Assembly: GCF_014898055.3 (NCBI RefSeq)
Contig: NW_026555331.1
Coordinates: forward strand, 95,378,684 to 95,442,683
Length of the DNA: 64,000 bases
Direction of reading: 5' to 3'
Source: Talpa occidentalis
Lineage: Eukaryota > Chordata > Mammalia > Eulipotyphla > Talpidae
Part shown: positions 22,251-34,315 of the stretch, in pieces
Layout of the letters: each line of letters begins with the position of its first letter
Numbering within the stretch: position 1 is the first letter of the stretch
The notes under the pieces: generated by a model
The model's database searches: none
Told to the model about the DNA's origin: nothing
Seen by the model: only the letters and a program-made list of their open reading frames with translations
Program-made: the position numbers and the translations under genes

Positions 22251-24680
22251 AATGGATGGTGTTTTTATATTTTTTTATTTGCTGACATGCTCAAATATTA
22301 AATATTCTGAAGTATTTTAAAAATCACTTATTATCATCTGTTGTGTCAATAAACTACTTCCTAGGAACTAGAACTAAATTAGGCACTTTGAAGACTTATT
22401 TATGTTTTACAAAGTATTAAAACTTCATACGGTAATTTTTTGTAAAGTAAATTCATGAGAAGATTCTTATCTGTCACAAAGCACCAATAAAATTATTGTC
22501 TACAAAAGGCAGAGTAAAATAGAGTTCTCATGTAATTAACAGATAATTATCATATTATCTGGATAGTAGTCCCGTAATGTGCTGTGAAAAAGTGGCATGA
22601 TAAACTATTTTACCAAGTAAAATTAAAGAGGAGTTTGCGTCAACTCTCAGTTTTGAACTTTAGTTTGACTTCTTACCAATTTCTTCTTTCTTTTAAAAAT
22701 TAAGCATTTTGTCAGTGGCTATCATATGTCAGTTACACTCTTCTATCCTGACAATAGTACCAAAGGATTTTGTGGAAACCTTGCCGGATCTTAAAAAATT
22801 AGAATTCTGTTTTACCTTTTGGACCTGGAAGGTAATTTCTGAAGATGTTACATTTGGTTTAATATAATCTTAGCTAGAAATAAAACCTAGTTTTGCCTCC
22901 TGAAATCTCTCTTCTCCATCACCAGGGAAAAACAGCTCTCTGACCATTAATTTCTAAGCAAAGAACTAAGTCTACAATTCAAACCCCTCACACTTCGTTT
23001 GATTTGAAAATCAAATCCATACTTTTTCTGAAAGATCTTACATTAGAATTTTTATGAATTTAACTCTTATTATATGTTAATATCTTTAATATATTACTTT
23101 ATTTTTCTACACATTTGTTTATTACTATTTTAGCAGTAAACAAAAAATATGGTAAGTGTAGAAAACATGGAACTAAACATGTTCCATGTTGAGGCTATTG
23201 TATCAGGAAACTACTAAAAGAGTTTCCAGATATCCTCTTGAGAGGTGCAATCTGAAAAAGAAGCTAGAAGTATAATCCACCACTGACAATGACAAAGAAG
23301 AGAAGGCTAACTTCAGTCAACTCAGGCTAAAAACATAACTTCTTGAAAATGTATATGATAAGCCAAACAGCATCAGAAATCATAAGTGAAAAGGTCTCTC
23401 AAACATAATTCCTATACAATTTTAACTTTATTAAAAAATCACTGATTTTTAATTTTTATAAGGTTTGTCTTATTAAAGGACAGGAAGAGATCTGATATTT
23501 TAAATTCCATGATGTCAACCAATCTCTAATAAAGAATTTTATCTTCCACATAGAGTATACACTTCTAGTACAAGGTATATTTGTATTCTGAGTGCTGCTA
23601 AATGCTCCAAGTTAAAGATTGCACAGGATAATAAAAATTATCCTAACACACACAAATTCATTGAAAAATAGAATACTTCTAAAATGCTCCCATCCAACTG
23701 TATCTGCCCACTTCAATGTTGATATTTCAGCCCAAGAACTCAATATTGTAAAATTCTGACAATTCAATATTAATTATAATAAAATGAAGTTACAATTACC
23801 AAAACAAAAGCATTTCAATCAGGTAATCAAATTAATATTGATAAACTTAAAATTATACTCAACACCATCAACAAATGTGAAATTGTTCAAATTAGACTAC
23901 TAAATGTATGTAAAAAGAAAGTATAAATGATGATCAAATAGGTGATTAAAACAATATTTTGGATATCAAAGATTCATAAAGATTTTTTACAAAAATAAAT
24001 GTCAAAAAAAGCTTTTTGCAAAAATTGCATTTGAAATGAAGCATGTCACAAAATACTATCATATATTCACAAGATGAAGCAAAAAATTCATTTTTGTAAA
24101 CATAACCTAATTTTCTACATAAAAGTGAAATTAAATTATTTTAATAAATATCTTGGCCCTTTAAGAAAAGTCCCAATTTTTTCCTATTCTTCCTGGTGCA
24201 ATTTTGGCCATTTTTCAAACTAGAGCCTAAAGCAGCACCCTTTTACCTATGCCAGTTTATCCTAAATAACAAAAACCTTCTATATTATTTCTTATCCCAT
24301 TTCACTTTTTATAAGAGTCTAGAAGTAATCAGGTCCCATGCAGAATATGAAACAAAATCTAATTATGCTAAGTACTGGGCACCAAAAACCCACATTAACT
24401 TCACTCCTTTAGTGCTTATCTCCCACTAATGGATAAATATTCTGGATGAGGTTGAAAAATAACATGTCCTTTTGAGTGACTACTGAATGACAAGCTAACC
24501 GAAAACCCCACAAAGAGTTTTCTGTAACTTGACAGTAAAAGAGAAACAATTTGGGGCTTCATCAATATTATAGGCCTGGCATCAATTTTCAGGACTTAGA
24601 ACACCCAACATTGTTTTGTTTATCCAGAACTCTAGTACTGGATATTTGTTCTTGTTGAGTGAAATATGACATTGCAAATG

Positions 24681-24724
24681 ACAACCTTAACTAGATATAT
24701 AGACAACCTTAACTAGATATATAG
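24681..24724. repeat. Tandem duplication of a 22-bp unit
   Basis: Two identical adjacent units, each starting ACAACCTTAACTAG. Simple slippage or a microduplication; no function implied. Confidence 0.9.
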
Positions 24725-26540
24725 AAAAAACTTTCAAACTCCTAAAACACTATCACTTTGCAGCTGGCTGATTTGTGCTAATTCCTCCTCTCTTCAGATG
24801 AACTAAAATTGGAAGCTGATAAACCTTAACATAGAAAAAAGCACTATTATACTATATCTCAGTCAAAACAAAATAGGTCTTTCAACACTTAAAATACATG
24901 TATTTGACAACTATAGAACCATATAGCTCTAAAGTAAAAAAATGGAAACATGTTTCCAGGATTTTGATGTCACCTTGGACTATATGTTCTGCTAAATAAA
25001 ACCTGTATGTTCAAGAAAGGAAATCAATAGATTGCTTCACTTTGACAAATTTTTTCTCAAAATTTAAAATATCCTAACAAAATCTTATTTTTGACAAACT
25101 GCTGTGGTAGGGTCTTTTTTAAATCTTGGTTTCATTGCCAGTAAAGTAATTCAGGCAAACCAAAGTAGAGACAGCATAGCTTCTGAATAGCCTGGTGTGT
25201 GTACACAATCTATCCAATCACACACGTATACACTTACGTTTGCATGGTGTTCTCACTTAGAGACACACACTATACACATATATTTGTATGTATATTTTCC
25301 CACATACTAATCACAAACCATCTCTCCAGATATCCAGATTCAAATTTGTCTTTTGTTGTACAATTACAATATTTTCCACAAACCAATTATTTCAGCAGTA
25401 TTTGAAAGCTTCTGACAAATTTTAAGTCAAAGGAAAACTGAAATGGCCTTCTGTAGTATCAGAAGGAAAAAGGATGAGACATTTATACAAACATTTAACA
25501 AAACAATTAAAAATGAGGACACTGTTCATTTGCCTCTCAATCTAAGAAGCAACCATTATCTTTTCCACCTTTTCCAGTGACTTGTCCCATACTAAGGACA
25601 CAGATACCAGACATGTTTTACTGACCTTTGATTATTAAGTTTAATAATAACCTTATGCCATGAGAAAATCATCAGTGAATAAATATTAATTGTAGAGTGA
25701 CAATCTCCCAATTTAAAATAACATTTTAATGCTTAGAATCTATAAAACATATGGTGGCTACCAGAAGGAGGAGGAGCATGGAAGAAACGGGAAGGGTAGG
25801 GGAGTCAATTTCATAGCAGCATGGCATTAGTGTTTTGGGGTGGATGCTGTGAGACATATAACCAAATACTACAAGTCAGGAAAATAGTCCTCCAATTGCT
25901 AATTTGCCTCTATTTGTTCAGTCTAGAATTACATGTTTGAAATACAAATTATCTTTACTCTTCATTAATCACCTTGTCTAACAAGAATTAACTTCTCGCT
26001 TGGTGGGACAGTCTTGAAATTTAGTAATTTTCCAGTTGCTGAGTACTTTTCTGAATTTCTTGTTCCCAACCACTTCTAACAGCAAAATACTTCAGATTAT
26101 AGTCTATTTCTCGTTTAGTTTGGCTGGCCTGGATTTGTCACTTCCTGGTTTTGTTACTGGTTTTCCTTTCTGCTGTGCAGTTTTATAGTCCAATAAAGTA
26201 AATTCTAGTCTAAATTTCTAGTCTTTCACACAAACATTTCTCCAAACTCTTAATAGTCCACTCTTCAAGGAATTCTCCTTAATCGGGTACTTGCCCTACT
26301 TCTGTTGCACATGGAGCAGAAATAATGAAGCAACCCTTAAAGTCAATTTTCATTCGTTTGACTTCTGTCTATTTTAAACTTCTGTATTTCTTCTTTAATG
26401 GCATCCTGGTAATACACTATATATAAAGTTCTTTCACATTACCAAATCAACTAGAAAACTCACAATATACTTTAAAATTGATTGTTGTTATCCAAACTTG
26501 TTGGCTCATCTAAATGACTGCAAAAATCAGGGCAAATTGG

Positions 26541-26565
26541 CGGGGGGGGGGTGGGGGGGGGAGGA
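26541..26565. repeat. G-rich homopolymer tract
   Basis: Runs of 10 and 9 G separated by one T. On the minus strand it is a C-run about 20 bases beyond the donor of exon candidate D, inside the intron. Confidence 0.9.
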
Positions 26566-26585
26566 ATCTGCATTAATTTACTTAC

Positions 26586-26678
26586 TGATATAACAACAAC
26601 AGGATATAAACTTGAAAGATTATCCTTTTCCAGCATATTCAATAATTTCTGGGTTTCTTGGAAATCAGAGGTCAATGC
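26586..26678 (-). CDS. Exon candidate D of an unrecognised spliced gene
   Basis: A 93-base minus-strand segment, exactly 31 codons, open from end to end: [20 protein letters not shown] followed by [11 protein letters not shown]. It is bounded by a TTTCAG acceptor and a GTAAGT donor, both near consensus. It is phase 0 at both ends, matching candidates C and E. The sequence is unlike any repeat around it. The helix-then-strand look suggests a globular domain. Gene not recognised. Confidence 0.65.
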
Positions 26679-27029
26679 CTGAAAGGTGAGAAAAATGAAA
26701 GTAAAAGAAAGTTCTTAAATGATTTAAAAGTCAATTTAAGGGCAAAATGGAGAGATTTTACCTAAATAATAAAAATAATTATCCAGCTTAATTTTTAATT
26801 TTCAAATATTTTTTAAATAATCATAATATTAAAAATTAAATGATTCATTAATTCAAACCTGTGTCATCTACACCAGTTATAAAATAAAAAAACTAAAATA
26901 TTGTCTAGAGAAATATCAACCTCTTTTCATAGGAATTAACAAATTAGAACATGTTTACTTCCCTATTCAAAAGACAAAATAAAATTTCCAAATAAATTTT
27001 AACAACTCATTATCAAAATCTTAAATTCA

Positions 27030-27295
27030 GGGCCTCCCCTGGTGGCTCAGTGGTTGAGCGCTGGGCTGCAAAGCTGCCCGCTGCCTCTGCAGCGCTGGTT
27101 TGATCCCTGGCCACCAGCAAGGGTCCCACATGGCGTGCAGAACTCTCCTGCCACCCGCTGCTCTCCTCAGCAGTGTATTTCATCAGTCTGCCTGTTCTGT
27201 TCCCCGCTCTGGTTCTGGTGAATTCTCTCACCCTCCCACGCTTCTTACTGTACCCCAGTGCTTGTATAATAAATAAAATAAATAAATCTTTAAAA
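27030..27295 (+). mobile_element. tRNA-derived SINE
   Basis: Same family as 1379-1642, with a GGCTCAGTGG A-box region and an AAATAAATC-type tail. A 15-bp target-site duplication, AAAATCTTAAATTCA, lies at 27015-27029 and 27296-27310. It sits in the intron between exon candidates C and D, antisense to that gene. Confidence 0.92.
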
Positions 27296-27401
27296 AAAAT
27301 CTTAAATTCAAATATTTAAAAATAAAGAAAAATAAGTTCTTGTTCATATTACATTTATGCAGATGCACAAGTGCTTTCTGTCATTTGTATTTACTACTTA
27401 C

Positions 27402-27494
27402 GTTTACACAAACAAAACTGTAGCATTGCTGTAAGATGATTGGCTGAAGATCTCTACCAACATGACACAGAGCCTCAGATGTGACTTTTACATG
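27402..27494 (-). CDS. Exon candidate C of an unrecognised spliced gene
   Basis: A 93-base minus-strand segment, 31 codons, open throughout: [20 protein letters not shown] followed by [11 protein letters not shown]. Acceptor TCCTAG and donor GTAAGT flank it. Phase 0 at both ends agrees with B before it and D after it. The alternating hydrophobic pattern looks like real protein. No family recognised. Confidence 0.65.
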
Positions 27495-28099
27495 CTAGGA
27501 GAACAAAATTAAAGGAAAAGAGTTTTTACCATCTAAAAAGATAAACCAAACATGAACATAAACAACTTTGTTGCAAATGAGCACTAAATTGGTATAGGCA
27601 CATAAAACCAAGGACCATATATGAAAACAAAATAATTTAGGCTGAAGTTTATGAGGTTACCAAAAAAAAAAAAAAAAAAGACATTTGAAGTAGTCCATGC
27701 ATAATGACTATTATTCTAGTAAATAAAGGCATAGGAAATTGATTCAGATAAGGAAAAAATAAAGTAGATATATTCAGAAACAGTTTTTCTTAAAGAACAT
27801 ATTGCAGAGAATGCTGAAAATAAAAAAAAAAAAGTTGATTAACTAGGGATTATTAGAGCATTCGAGAATCATATTAAAAACCAGTTACAAAGACCAGATT
27901 TAACTAAACCTGGAATGACTACAAACATGAGAGAGAAATAAATCTTGAATCAAGGCAATGATAATGAAAGATAAAGAGATTATTCTAAGAGGGGTTTTCT
28001 TTTTATGCATTAAAGGAGGAAAGTTTTATGCATTACCTTCACTCTAACACTTTACCTGGTTGCTATTATTATTTTTAAGTATTTCAAGTAATTATTTTA

Positions 28100-28444
28100 T
28101 TTGCTATCCTAGATTTTGGGGTTGCCTTAATGGAAGATTGGATGGTTTAAACAGCAAACTTTTTCTTCACAGTTCTTGAGGCTGGGAAGTCGAAGATCAA
28201 GATACTGGTAGATTGAGTGACTGGTAAAGGCTTACCTCCTGGTTCACAGACCAGTCTCATTGCTGAACCCTAACTTAGTAAAAGTAAAGGAGCTCTCTGG
28301 GGTCTTTTTATAAGAGTAACAATCCTATCAATGAGGGCTTCATCCCCATGACCTAACAAGACCCACACTTTCTAATACTATCATATTGGGGATTAGGATT
28401 TCAACATAGAAACTGCAGAGGGAGAATACATTTAGTCTACAGCA
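28100..28444 (-). repeat. MLT1-like (ERVL-MaLR) LTR, antisense
   Basis: Segments resembling the reversed MLT1/MaLR LTR can be followed in order: the TTTAAACAGCAAA and CACAGTTCTTGAGGCTGG part, TTTTTATAAGAG, ATGACCTAACAAG, and ATTTAGTCTACAGCA at the end. It is an ancient retroviral LTR, heavily diverged. A similar sense-strand copy is at 46072-46400. Confidence 0.7.
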
Positions 28445-29869
28445 TTTGTGTATTACACATTCTAAAAAAAAAAATACAAGCAAACTATTCATGAAACATC
28501 AAGAGTACTTTAAGATTAGCATTCCTGAAATAGAACCACTTAATTTTTCCAATTCAGAGCATGCAAATTTACATACATACACACACAAACACACCACTAT
28601 GTCACATGTATAATTCCTATTAGATTAAATCTGAAACTGAGAATTTGCAATTAAAGTCCTCCATTATTTACTGATTCTATTTAAATGCTAACGATCCAAC
28701 TCCACTCTTTAAAACAAATATTCTCAAGTTCATTTTCCTCTATTGTCACAAACATCGGGCTTAATTGTGCCAGTGCTAACTTCAATCCATGTTAACTTCA
28801 ATATGTACTTACTTCCTTATTAAAATCATTGTTTCCTAAAGAACAAATAAGTAAACTCTTAAGTTATAGGATATAGATACATGGAAAACACAGTGCCCAG
28901 CCTTATAGTGTTAGGTATTATTATTGTAAACGATATAAAAATATATTTGTTCTATTATATAATTCAAAGCTCCATTTAAAAAATAGTTATGCATCAGTTA
29001 ATGACCACATATGAAGGCACATGATATTTTATAAAGATATTAAATATTACCATTCTTGTACCTCCTTTAAAAAAATAAAACTTCAATGCTTTCCTTCTTG
29101 AACTTGAGACTCTTTTTATGATTGTTCCTGTTTTAATGTAGTTCTTATATTTGATACTGCTTTCCTCCCAATCAAAACACAAACAGTATTTTTCATGCTT
29201 GAGTAAAGAAATTTAAATTGTATCTAAAAATAGCAAAGGAGTCTGACACCTTTAATAAACAGAGACTACATCAGACAATGCTATTAGGTTGTTTATGAAA
29301 AAGCTCCCTGGCATCATCTTGTGCTGTCATTCCTAATGTCTCCACACTCAAACACAACAAATAGAACAATCTGCTGGCTAGGAGAAATCCTTGTTCTGTA
29401 AATATTTTGGTTCAAAGAATATTTAAACAAAATTTAAAACAACCTTCCAATGTGTTCTGTAAAATTAAAGAACTATAGCCAAAAAAAAATATTTTCCTTA
29501 CATCATAACTAAGAATTTAGAAAAGTCTTACCATTAACTAAATGCAAATGGCTGCATATTCGAATATTATTTAAAGCATGAATATTAGCAAAGGAGATGG
29601 GCTGTCAAAACATTTTCCATTTCAAGAAGATTTAAGGCTTAACTAAGATTGAAAGGTTTAGGGGTTCAAGTGCCAGGAGTCAGAGGTTCAAAAACGTGTT
29701 TCTGAAAAGCCAGCTGTCTTTTTACAAGACACGTTGGCTGGCTCATCCTTAAATCTAAATCGATCAATTTCTCACTTCCCTCCCATTCCAACAATGTGGG
29801 TATAAACCCAGTGATGTGGGTATAAACAAAGGCGTCATAGATATATTTCCTCTCCACTCTGTGGACAAC
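28445..29869. other. AT-rich intron-like sequence, nothing recognised
   Basis: No exon with acceptable splice sites, no clear repeat and no long frame. Falls in the intron between exon candidates B and C. Confidence 0.4.
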
Positions 29870-30126
29870 ATGAACAATTACAAAGTCTGTGGTTGCCAGG
29901 AGTTAAGAGTAAGAGACATGAGGAGGTGATGGTCAAAGGTACAAAGCTTGTTACACAAGATGATTAAGTTCTGAAGGTTTAATGTACAATGTGTGATTAT
30001 AATTAAAATCCTATACTTAAAATTTACCAAGAATGGATCTCATAAGTGTTTTCATCACACACAAAACCCAGAAACCTTTAGCTGTGAAATGATGACTATG
30101 TTAATTAGTTTGTTTGTGGCAATTTT

Positions 30127-30386
30127 TTTTTTAAGATTTATTTATACATACAGAACCAGAGTACAGGCCAGATGCACGGGAGGGTGAGAGGATTCACAGA
30201 GACAAAGTGTGGAACAGAACAGGCAGACTGACAAAATACACGGCTGAGGGGAGCAGGGGGCGAGAGAGGAGAGGTCTGCTCGCCATGTAGGCATCTCCGC
30301 GGCTGGCGGGGATGGAACCGGCACTGCAGAGGCTGCAGACAGCTTCACAGTGCTGCGCTCAACTGCCTGCGCCACCAGGGAGGCCC
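30127..30386 (-). mobile_element. tRNA-derived SINE, antisense
   Basis: The reverse complement shows the family head and GC-rich body. A 16-bp target-site duplication, TGTTTGTGGCAATTTT, lies at about 30111-30126 and 30387-30402. Inserted in the old L1 3' UTR. Confidence 0.92.
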
Positions 30387-30438
30387 TGTTTGTGGCAATT
30401 TTAAAGTGCATATGTATATCAAAACATCAAGTTGTACA

Positions 30439-30795
30439 TGTAAGGTTGAGGCCAGGGCAGAGATGGGGGCGGTGGGGGGAGGGGAGACTTGAAACTGCTG
30501 CCACCTGCATCCCAAGAGCCGGCTCTTCCCAGTTTGCACCTGCCCTGATAAGCAGCACTGTAAGAACAACCAGTTCTGAGATTAAAAACATCTTTGAAAT
30601 ACAACTTCAACTCCACATTCTCCACCTCCCTCCAAGGCCAGATCTCACCCTATAAAAGCTTGCCCTTATCCCCCAACAGGCATGAATTATCTGACCACTG
30701 CAGGGATCTGCAAACCTCACTCAGGAGCACAATAGATTCCTGCCTGTGAGAAACTTTGCCTGGCTTTCCTTTTCTTTACCATGCTGATCCTTTCA
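30439..30795 (+). mobile_element. Solo LTR of an endogenous retrovirus
   Basis: The 357-base element begins TGTAAGG and ends TTTCA (TG...CA), with a 5-bp duplication GTACA at 30434-30438 and 30796-30800. Removing it restores the L1 3' UTR it interrupts. A TATAAAAG box at 30651-30658 supports the plus orientation and a U3-R layout. No internal retroviral genes flank it, so it is the remnant of recombination between two LTRs. Family not identified. Confidence 0.8.
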
Positions 30796-30845
30796 GTACA
30801 CTTAAATAAATACAATTTTTATTGGTCAATTATATCTCAAAGCTG

Positions 30846-31836
30846 GGGACAAAAGACTTTCTATAGTGTAAATCCAGATTTTTAAAGCTTCTGTGAAATT
30901 TAAAGTAACAGGGTGGTCCCCAGGAAAAGGGGAAGTATCAGGTTTCCTACCCTACCCAAGGGAGCTTGGAGCTGAGCAGGAAGAAGAAGCTAGAGAGGAG
31001 ACTGGAGAAGGAAGGAAGGAGGATGGAGAGCCAGAAGGAGACCTGGAGGAGGTACATGGAGCAGAGAGACCTGCAAAGAAACTGCACTTACTTCTTGGTC
31101 CTGGACTGGTTAAAACAGATGTGGGTGAGAAGCCCATGGTGAAGATTAACAATGGCATCTTTTATCTTTATTTTAATTTCGCTATTTTCCTCCCAGACTT
31201 GTCTCACTGTTTCTGATCCTTTTCTATGGGTCCCTGCCAGAAGGTGCTTTAGACTTGTGGCAGGCTTTCAGGCTTTGCTTTGGGCCAATCCTGCTGGGGT
31301 GGTCTTTTACACAAGGACAGGAAACTTTGGGTGCTTGATTTGAAAACTATATTCTTTGTATTTTCCTTTGCATACTAATTGTATTAATGTTCCTTTTTCA
31401 TTAAAGGTCTTATATATTTTATCTTGATGTGGTAGATGGCAATTTTGGGGGCCCGGGGTGCCCCCTCCCTGCCCTGTAACAACACTATGAATGCTGCTAA
31501 CTGAAGCATCTGTCACCATCAGCTGAGTTGCAATACTACGTAATGCAACAGACACTGGTCCTGTTTCTAAGTCCATGGATTTTCCCCAATAATCACTGTT
31601 CTAGTAAGTTTAAAGTCCAGAAGGAGTGCTGACATGTCATTCATTTTTGTTTGAATATATGTAAGATACTAGTAACCATTCTTTCACATGGTGATATATT
31701 AAATGTTTGTTATAATTCCACCCAGTTCTCATTTAACTTCTACTTTTAAAGGACACTATAAAATACTACCATATCTCCATTACCTCTTTACATTTACCTT
31801 ACATTTATTTGTCGGAATCTGCGCTAAAGTATTTTT
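30846..31836. other. Unassigned sequence, possible degraded LTR
   Basis: This stretch is richer in GC than its surroundings and has a purine-rich block near 30960-31080. Near 31444 TTTTGGGGGCCCGGGGTGCC weakly resembles the junction of an LTR with a proline-type primer-binding site. No retroviral gene was seen. The open frames here have no recognisable domain. Confidence 0.3.
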
Positions 31837-32072
31837 TTAAAGAATTATTTATTTATTTTCTGCATACAAGAGTTGGATTCACCAGAGAGAGTAGGGAGCA
31901 GAACAGGCAGATCTACTGAAATATACTGCTGTGGGGAGCAGCAGGCAAGGCAGGAGAAGTCTGCTGTGCCTTGTGGGTCGCTGGCTCGCTGGCCAGGGAT
32001 CAAACTTGTGCTGCAGTGGCTGGCCAAAACTTGATAGTGCTGTCTTCAATCCCTGTACCACCAGGGAGGCCC
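31837..32072 (-). mobile_element. tRNA-derived SINE, antisense, older copy
   Basis: Same family, more diverged in head and body. The target duplication is imperfect: TGCGCTAAAGTATTTTT (31820-31836) against TGTGCTAAGTATTTTT (32073-32088), consistent with greater age. Confidence 0.85.
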
Positions 32073-33303
32073 TGTGCTAAGTATTTTTAAACAATTATCT
32101 TATTGAAGCCAGATGGCACAGCTATCCACACATTATCATTATCCTCTTATGAATAACAAAGCCTAATCACAGAAGGTTAAATAACTATCCAAAATCATAG
32201 TTTGTGAGGGGTATTATACTCAGACCAAGGTCTGTTAGAACCCCAAAAGAACACACTTACCCTTAAAGTACACCAAGTGTCAGTTTACTCCAGGTAACTA
32301 CTACCTCATCTTGGAAGTACAAGATCTGTACTCAGAGTGACACTGAAAGTCCTAAAGTCAGCACAAGAGAAACAACTATCCACAGAAAGTCATTTAAGTA
32401 CTAAAAAAACCCTTAAACACTGCTGTACACAATTCCCTAACTCAGATCATTGTTTTGGGTACCAGACAGAGAAGAAAGTATCCTTCAATTCAGTTCCTCA
32501 GATTTTATTCTAAGAGTCAAGTACTTCTGCAGCATTACACTGAATATATGCAGTTGGTGATGGTATTAAAAGAGATTACTTTGGTAATACTCCTTTAATA
32601 AAATCTCCTTTGTGCATCTCTCACGCTGTTAAAATTCATTTTGAAGAACTACTATTGTTCTGAAGCAAAACTACAAGGGTTGGGGAATGCAAAATATGGG
32701 CACTCATCCTAACAAACCTGAGCACTATCACAGAGAGTTCAAGATCCCATTTTATCAGAGATTTCAAATCCAAAGATAGATAGTGTCTAAACAAAAGGTA
32801 AAGCCACCAAATGCATATCTGCTGAAATTAACCTTTCCATTGAGTTTTAATAGAGTATTAAATTAAAGTATACATTTTGTAACTAATAGACAATTTTATA
32901 GTAAGAAATGAGGGGTGTTAGCTCATATAAATCCTGTTTGGCACATATATTTATATATTGTCCATTTTGTCAATTTGTAAATGAAAAGGAATGATATGTT
33001 TGAAAGGTACATGTAGTAATATGACCTCTTGTTTCTTAGTAATGCACAAAACATTTGCAAACTGATATCAGTAAGCTGATATAAACCAATCTGTCTTAAT
33101 TTAAAGTGAGTCACAAAGAGTATCCTCTCTATCCACTGATGGATTAGAGTTTCATTCATTCAATCAATATTTGTAAGATTTTTATTATTTACTTCAGGAT
33201 TGTGAACCAGACACTAGATTGTACACTGAGACCATGGCACCCAACTAGACAGTTTCTTTGCTTATGTAGCATACCAGGGAGATGAAATAAAGTTTTGACC
33301 TGT

Positions 33304-33425
33304 GCTTCTCAAATGTCAGTATGCATTAAGAATTCCTTGTTATAAAAAATATAGATTTTGACTCCATTTGATCTGGTGAGTGAGGCCTAAAAATCTGCAT
33401 TTCTCACAAACTCTGACTCAATGCT
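33304..33425 (+). repeat. MER5A-like hAT-Charlie fragment
   Basis: The succession GTGCTTCTCAAATGTCAG, ATGCATTAAGAAT, GGCCTAAAAATCTGCATTTC resembles the MER5A non-autonomous DNA transposon, diverged and incomplete. Confidence 0.55.
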
Positions 33426-33992
33426 GTTATCTATACTGGTCGATTTAATGGCAAACATAAGTGACTGAAATTAAAGATCTCATTATTTTCAACTACATTT
33501 TTCTGTCAAAGTCTTGCCAAAAGTTAAAGCAAAATTTCATCACAGTTATAAAATTTTTTCTAAGTGAAAGAGACCCTTCCCAGGAGCTGATAAGTATAAT
33601 TATAGCTTGTTTTCTCTATAAACATGCACTAATAAAGTATGTACAACAAATAATTTATATTCTAGTCAAACATAATTAATTTGAAATTGCTAATGAGAAT
33701 CCACACCAGCAAATATTGTTTCCAATTAGTGTTAAGGAAAATATGTAATCCCTTACTAAAAATTATATTGGATTGTCAGAAAATTCATGACACATTTTTG
33801 CATAGAAAAAAATATGTCATGACTTTTCTGACCACCCAAAAATTTATTACACTATAGTTGTATACAACTACGGTAGTTGCACACACTATATTATACATAC
33901 AAATATGATATATTTAGCTTTACCCTGAGCCACTAAAAATGTTGAATGTGTGTGAAACAAAATGGGTTATATAAACAGTTCTTTGTCCTCAA

Positions 33993-34223
33993 GTGAAATA
34001 TAGCAACATCAGGAGTCATTTTCAGTTGCTTAAAGTGAGATGGGGAAGTAACATTGACATGGAGTGGGTAGTGAACAAGGATGCTACTATTTTATCACCC
34101 ACTCACACTGGTAAGACTGAAAAACAAAATATTATTTCAAATAATTGTAGTAGGACTACTACAAGTAGCGGTACAAACACTAGTAAGACTTCTGCAAATC
34201 CTGGATTAGAGGGAGGCTTCTAA
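33993..34223 (+). other. Open frame of 76 codons, unassigned
   Basis: Plus-strand frame beginning MKYSNIRSHFQLLKVRWG, with a low-complexity Ser/Thr/Asn-rich end (SRTTTSSGTNTSKTSANPG). It is antisense to the inferred gene and has no splice sites or family match that I can see. It could be a decayed retrocopy or chance. Confidence 0.2.
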
Positions 34224-34315
34224 ATTTTGCTCTTCAGCACTTAAGAATCAATAGGTGACAACAAAGGCAGTTTTTTTTTTTCTTAAAGACTTTCTTTAAG
34301 AAAGTAGCCATTCTT

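Larger units (their letters stand above)
21610..26585. other. AT-rich intron-like sequence between exon candidates D and the L1
   Basis: No coding frame of note was seen. A weak MIR-like stretch is near 22135-22250. A 22-base unit is tandemly duplicated at 24681-24702 and 24703-24724. A CA/TA-rich patch is near 25195-25285. A G-run lies at 26541-26561. Otherwise nothing was recognised. It would be the intron between D and E. Confidence 0.5.
29870..30845 (+). repeat. Old L1 3' UTR, split by a SINE and a solo LTR
   Basis: Three pieces read as one L1M-type 3' UTR once the insertions are removed: 29870-30126, 30387-30438 and 30796-30845. Landmarks are GTGGTTGCCAGGAG, the ACATCAAGTTGTACA block and TACAATTTTTATTGGTCAAT. 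The SINE (30127-30386) and LTR (30439-30795) are therefore both younger than this L1. Confidence 0.75.
32073..34297. other. Intron-like sequence with a MER5A-like fragment
   Basis: Mostly unrecognised AT-rich DNA. A hAT-Charlie fragment is at 33304-33425 and an unassigned plus-strand open frame at 33993-34223. Confidence 0.4.

Noticed and set aside
30893..31216. 107-codon glutamate-rich plus-strand frame as a gene
   Set aside because: It sits on a low-complexity purine-rich tract and shows no domain; the opposite strand has an equally long shadow.
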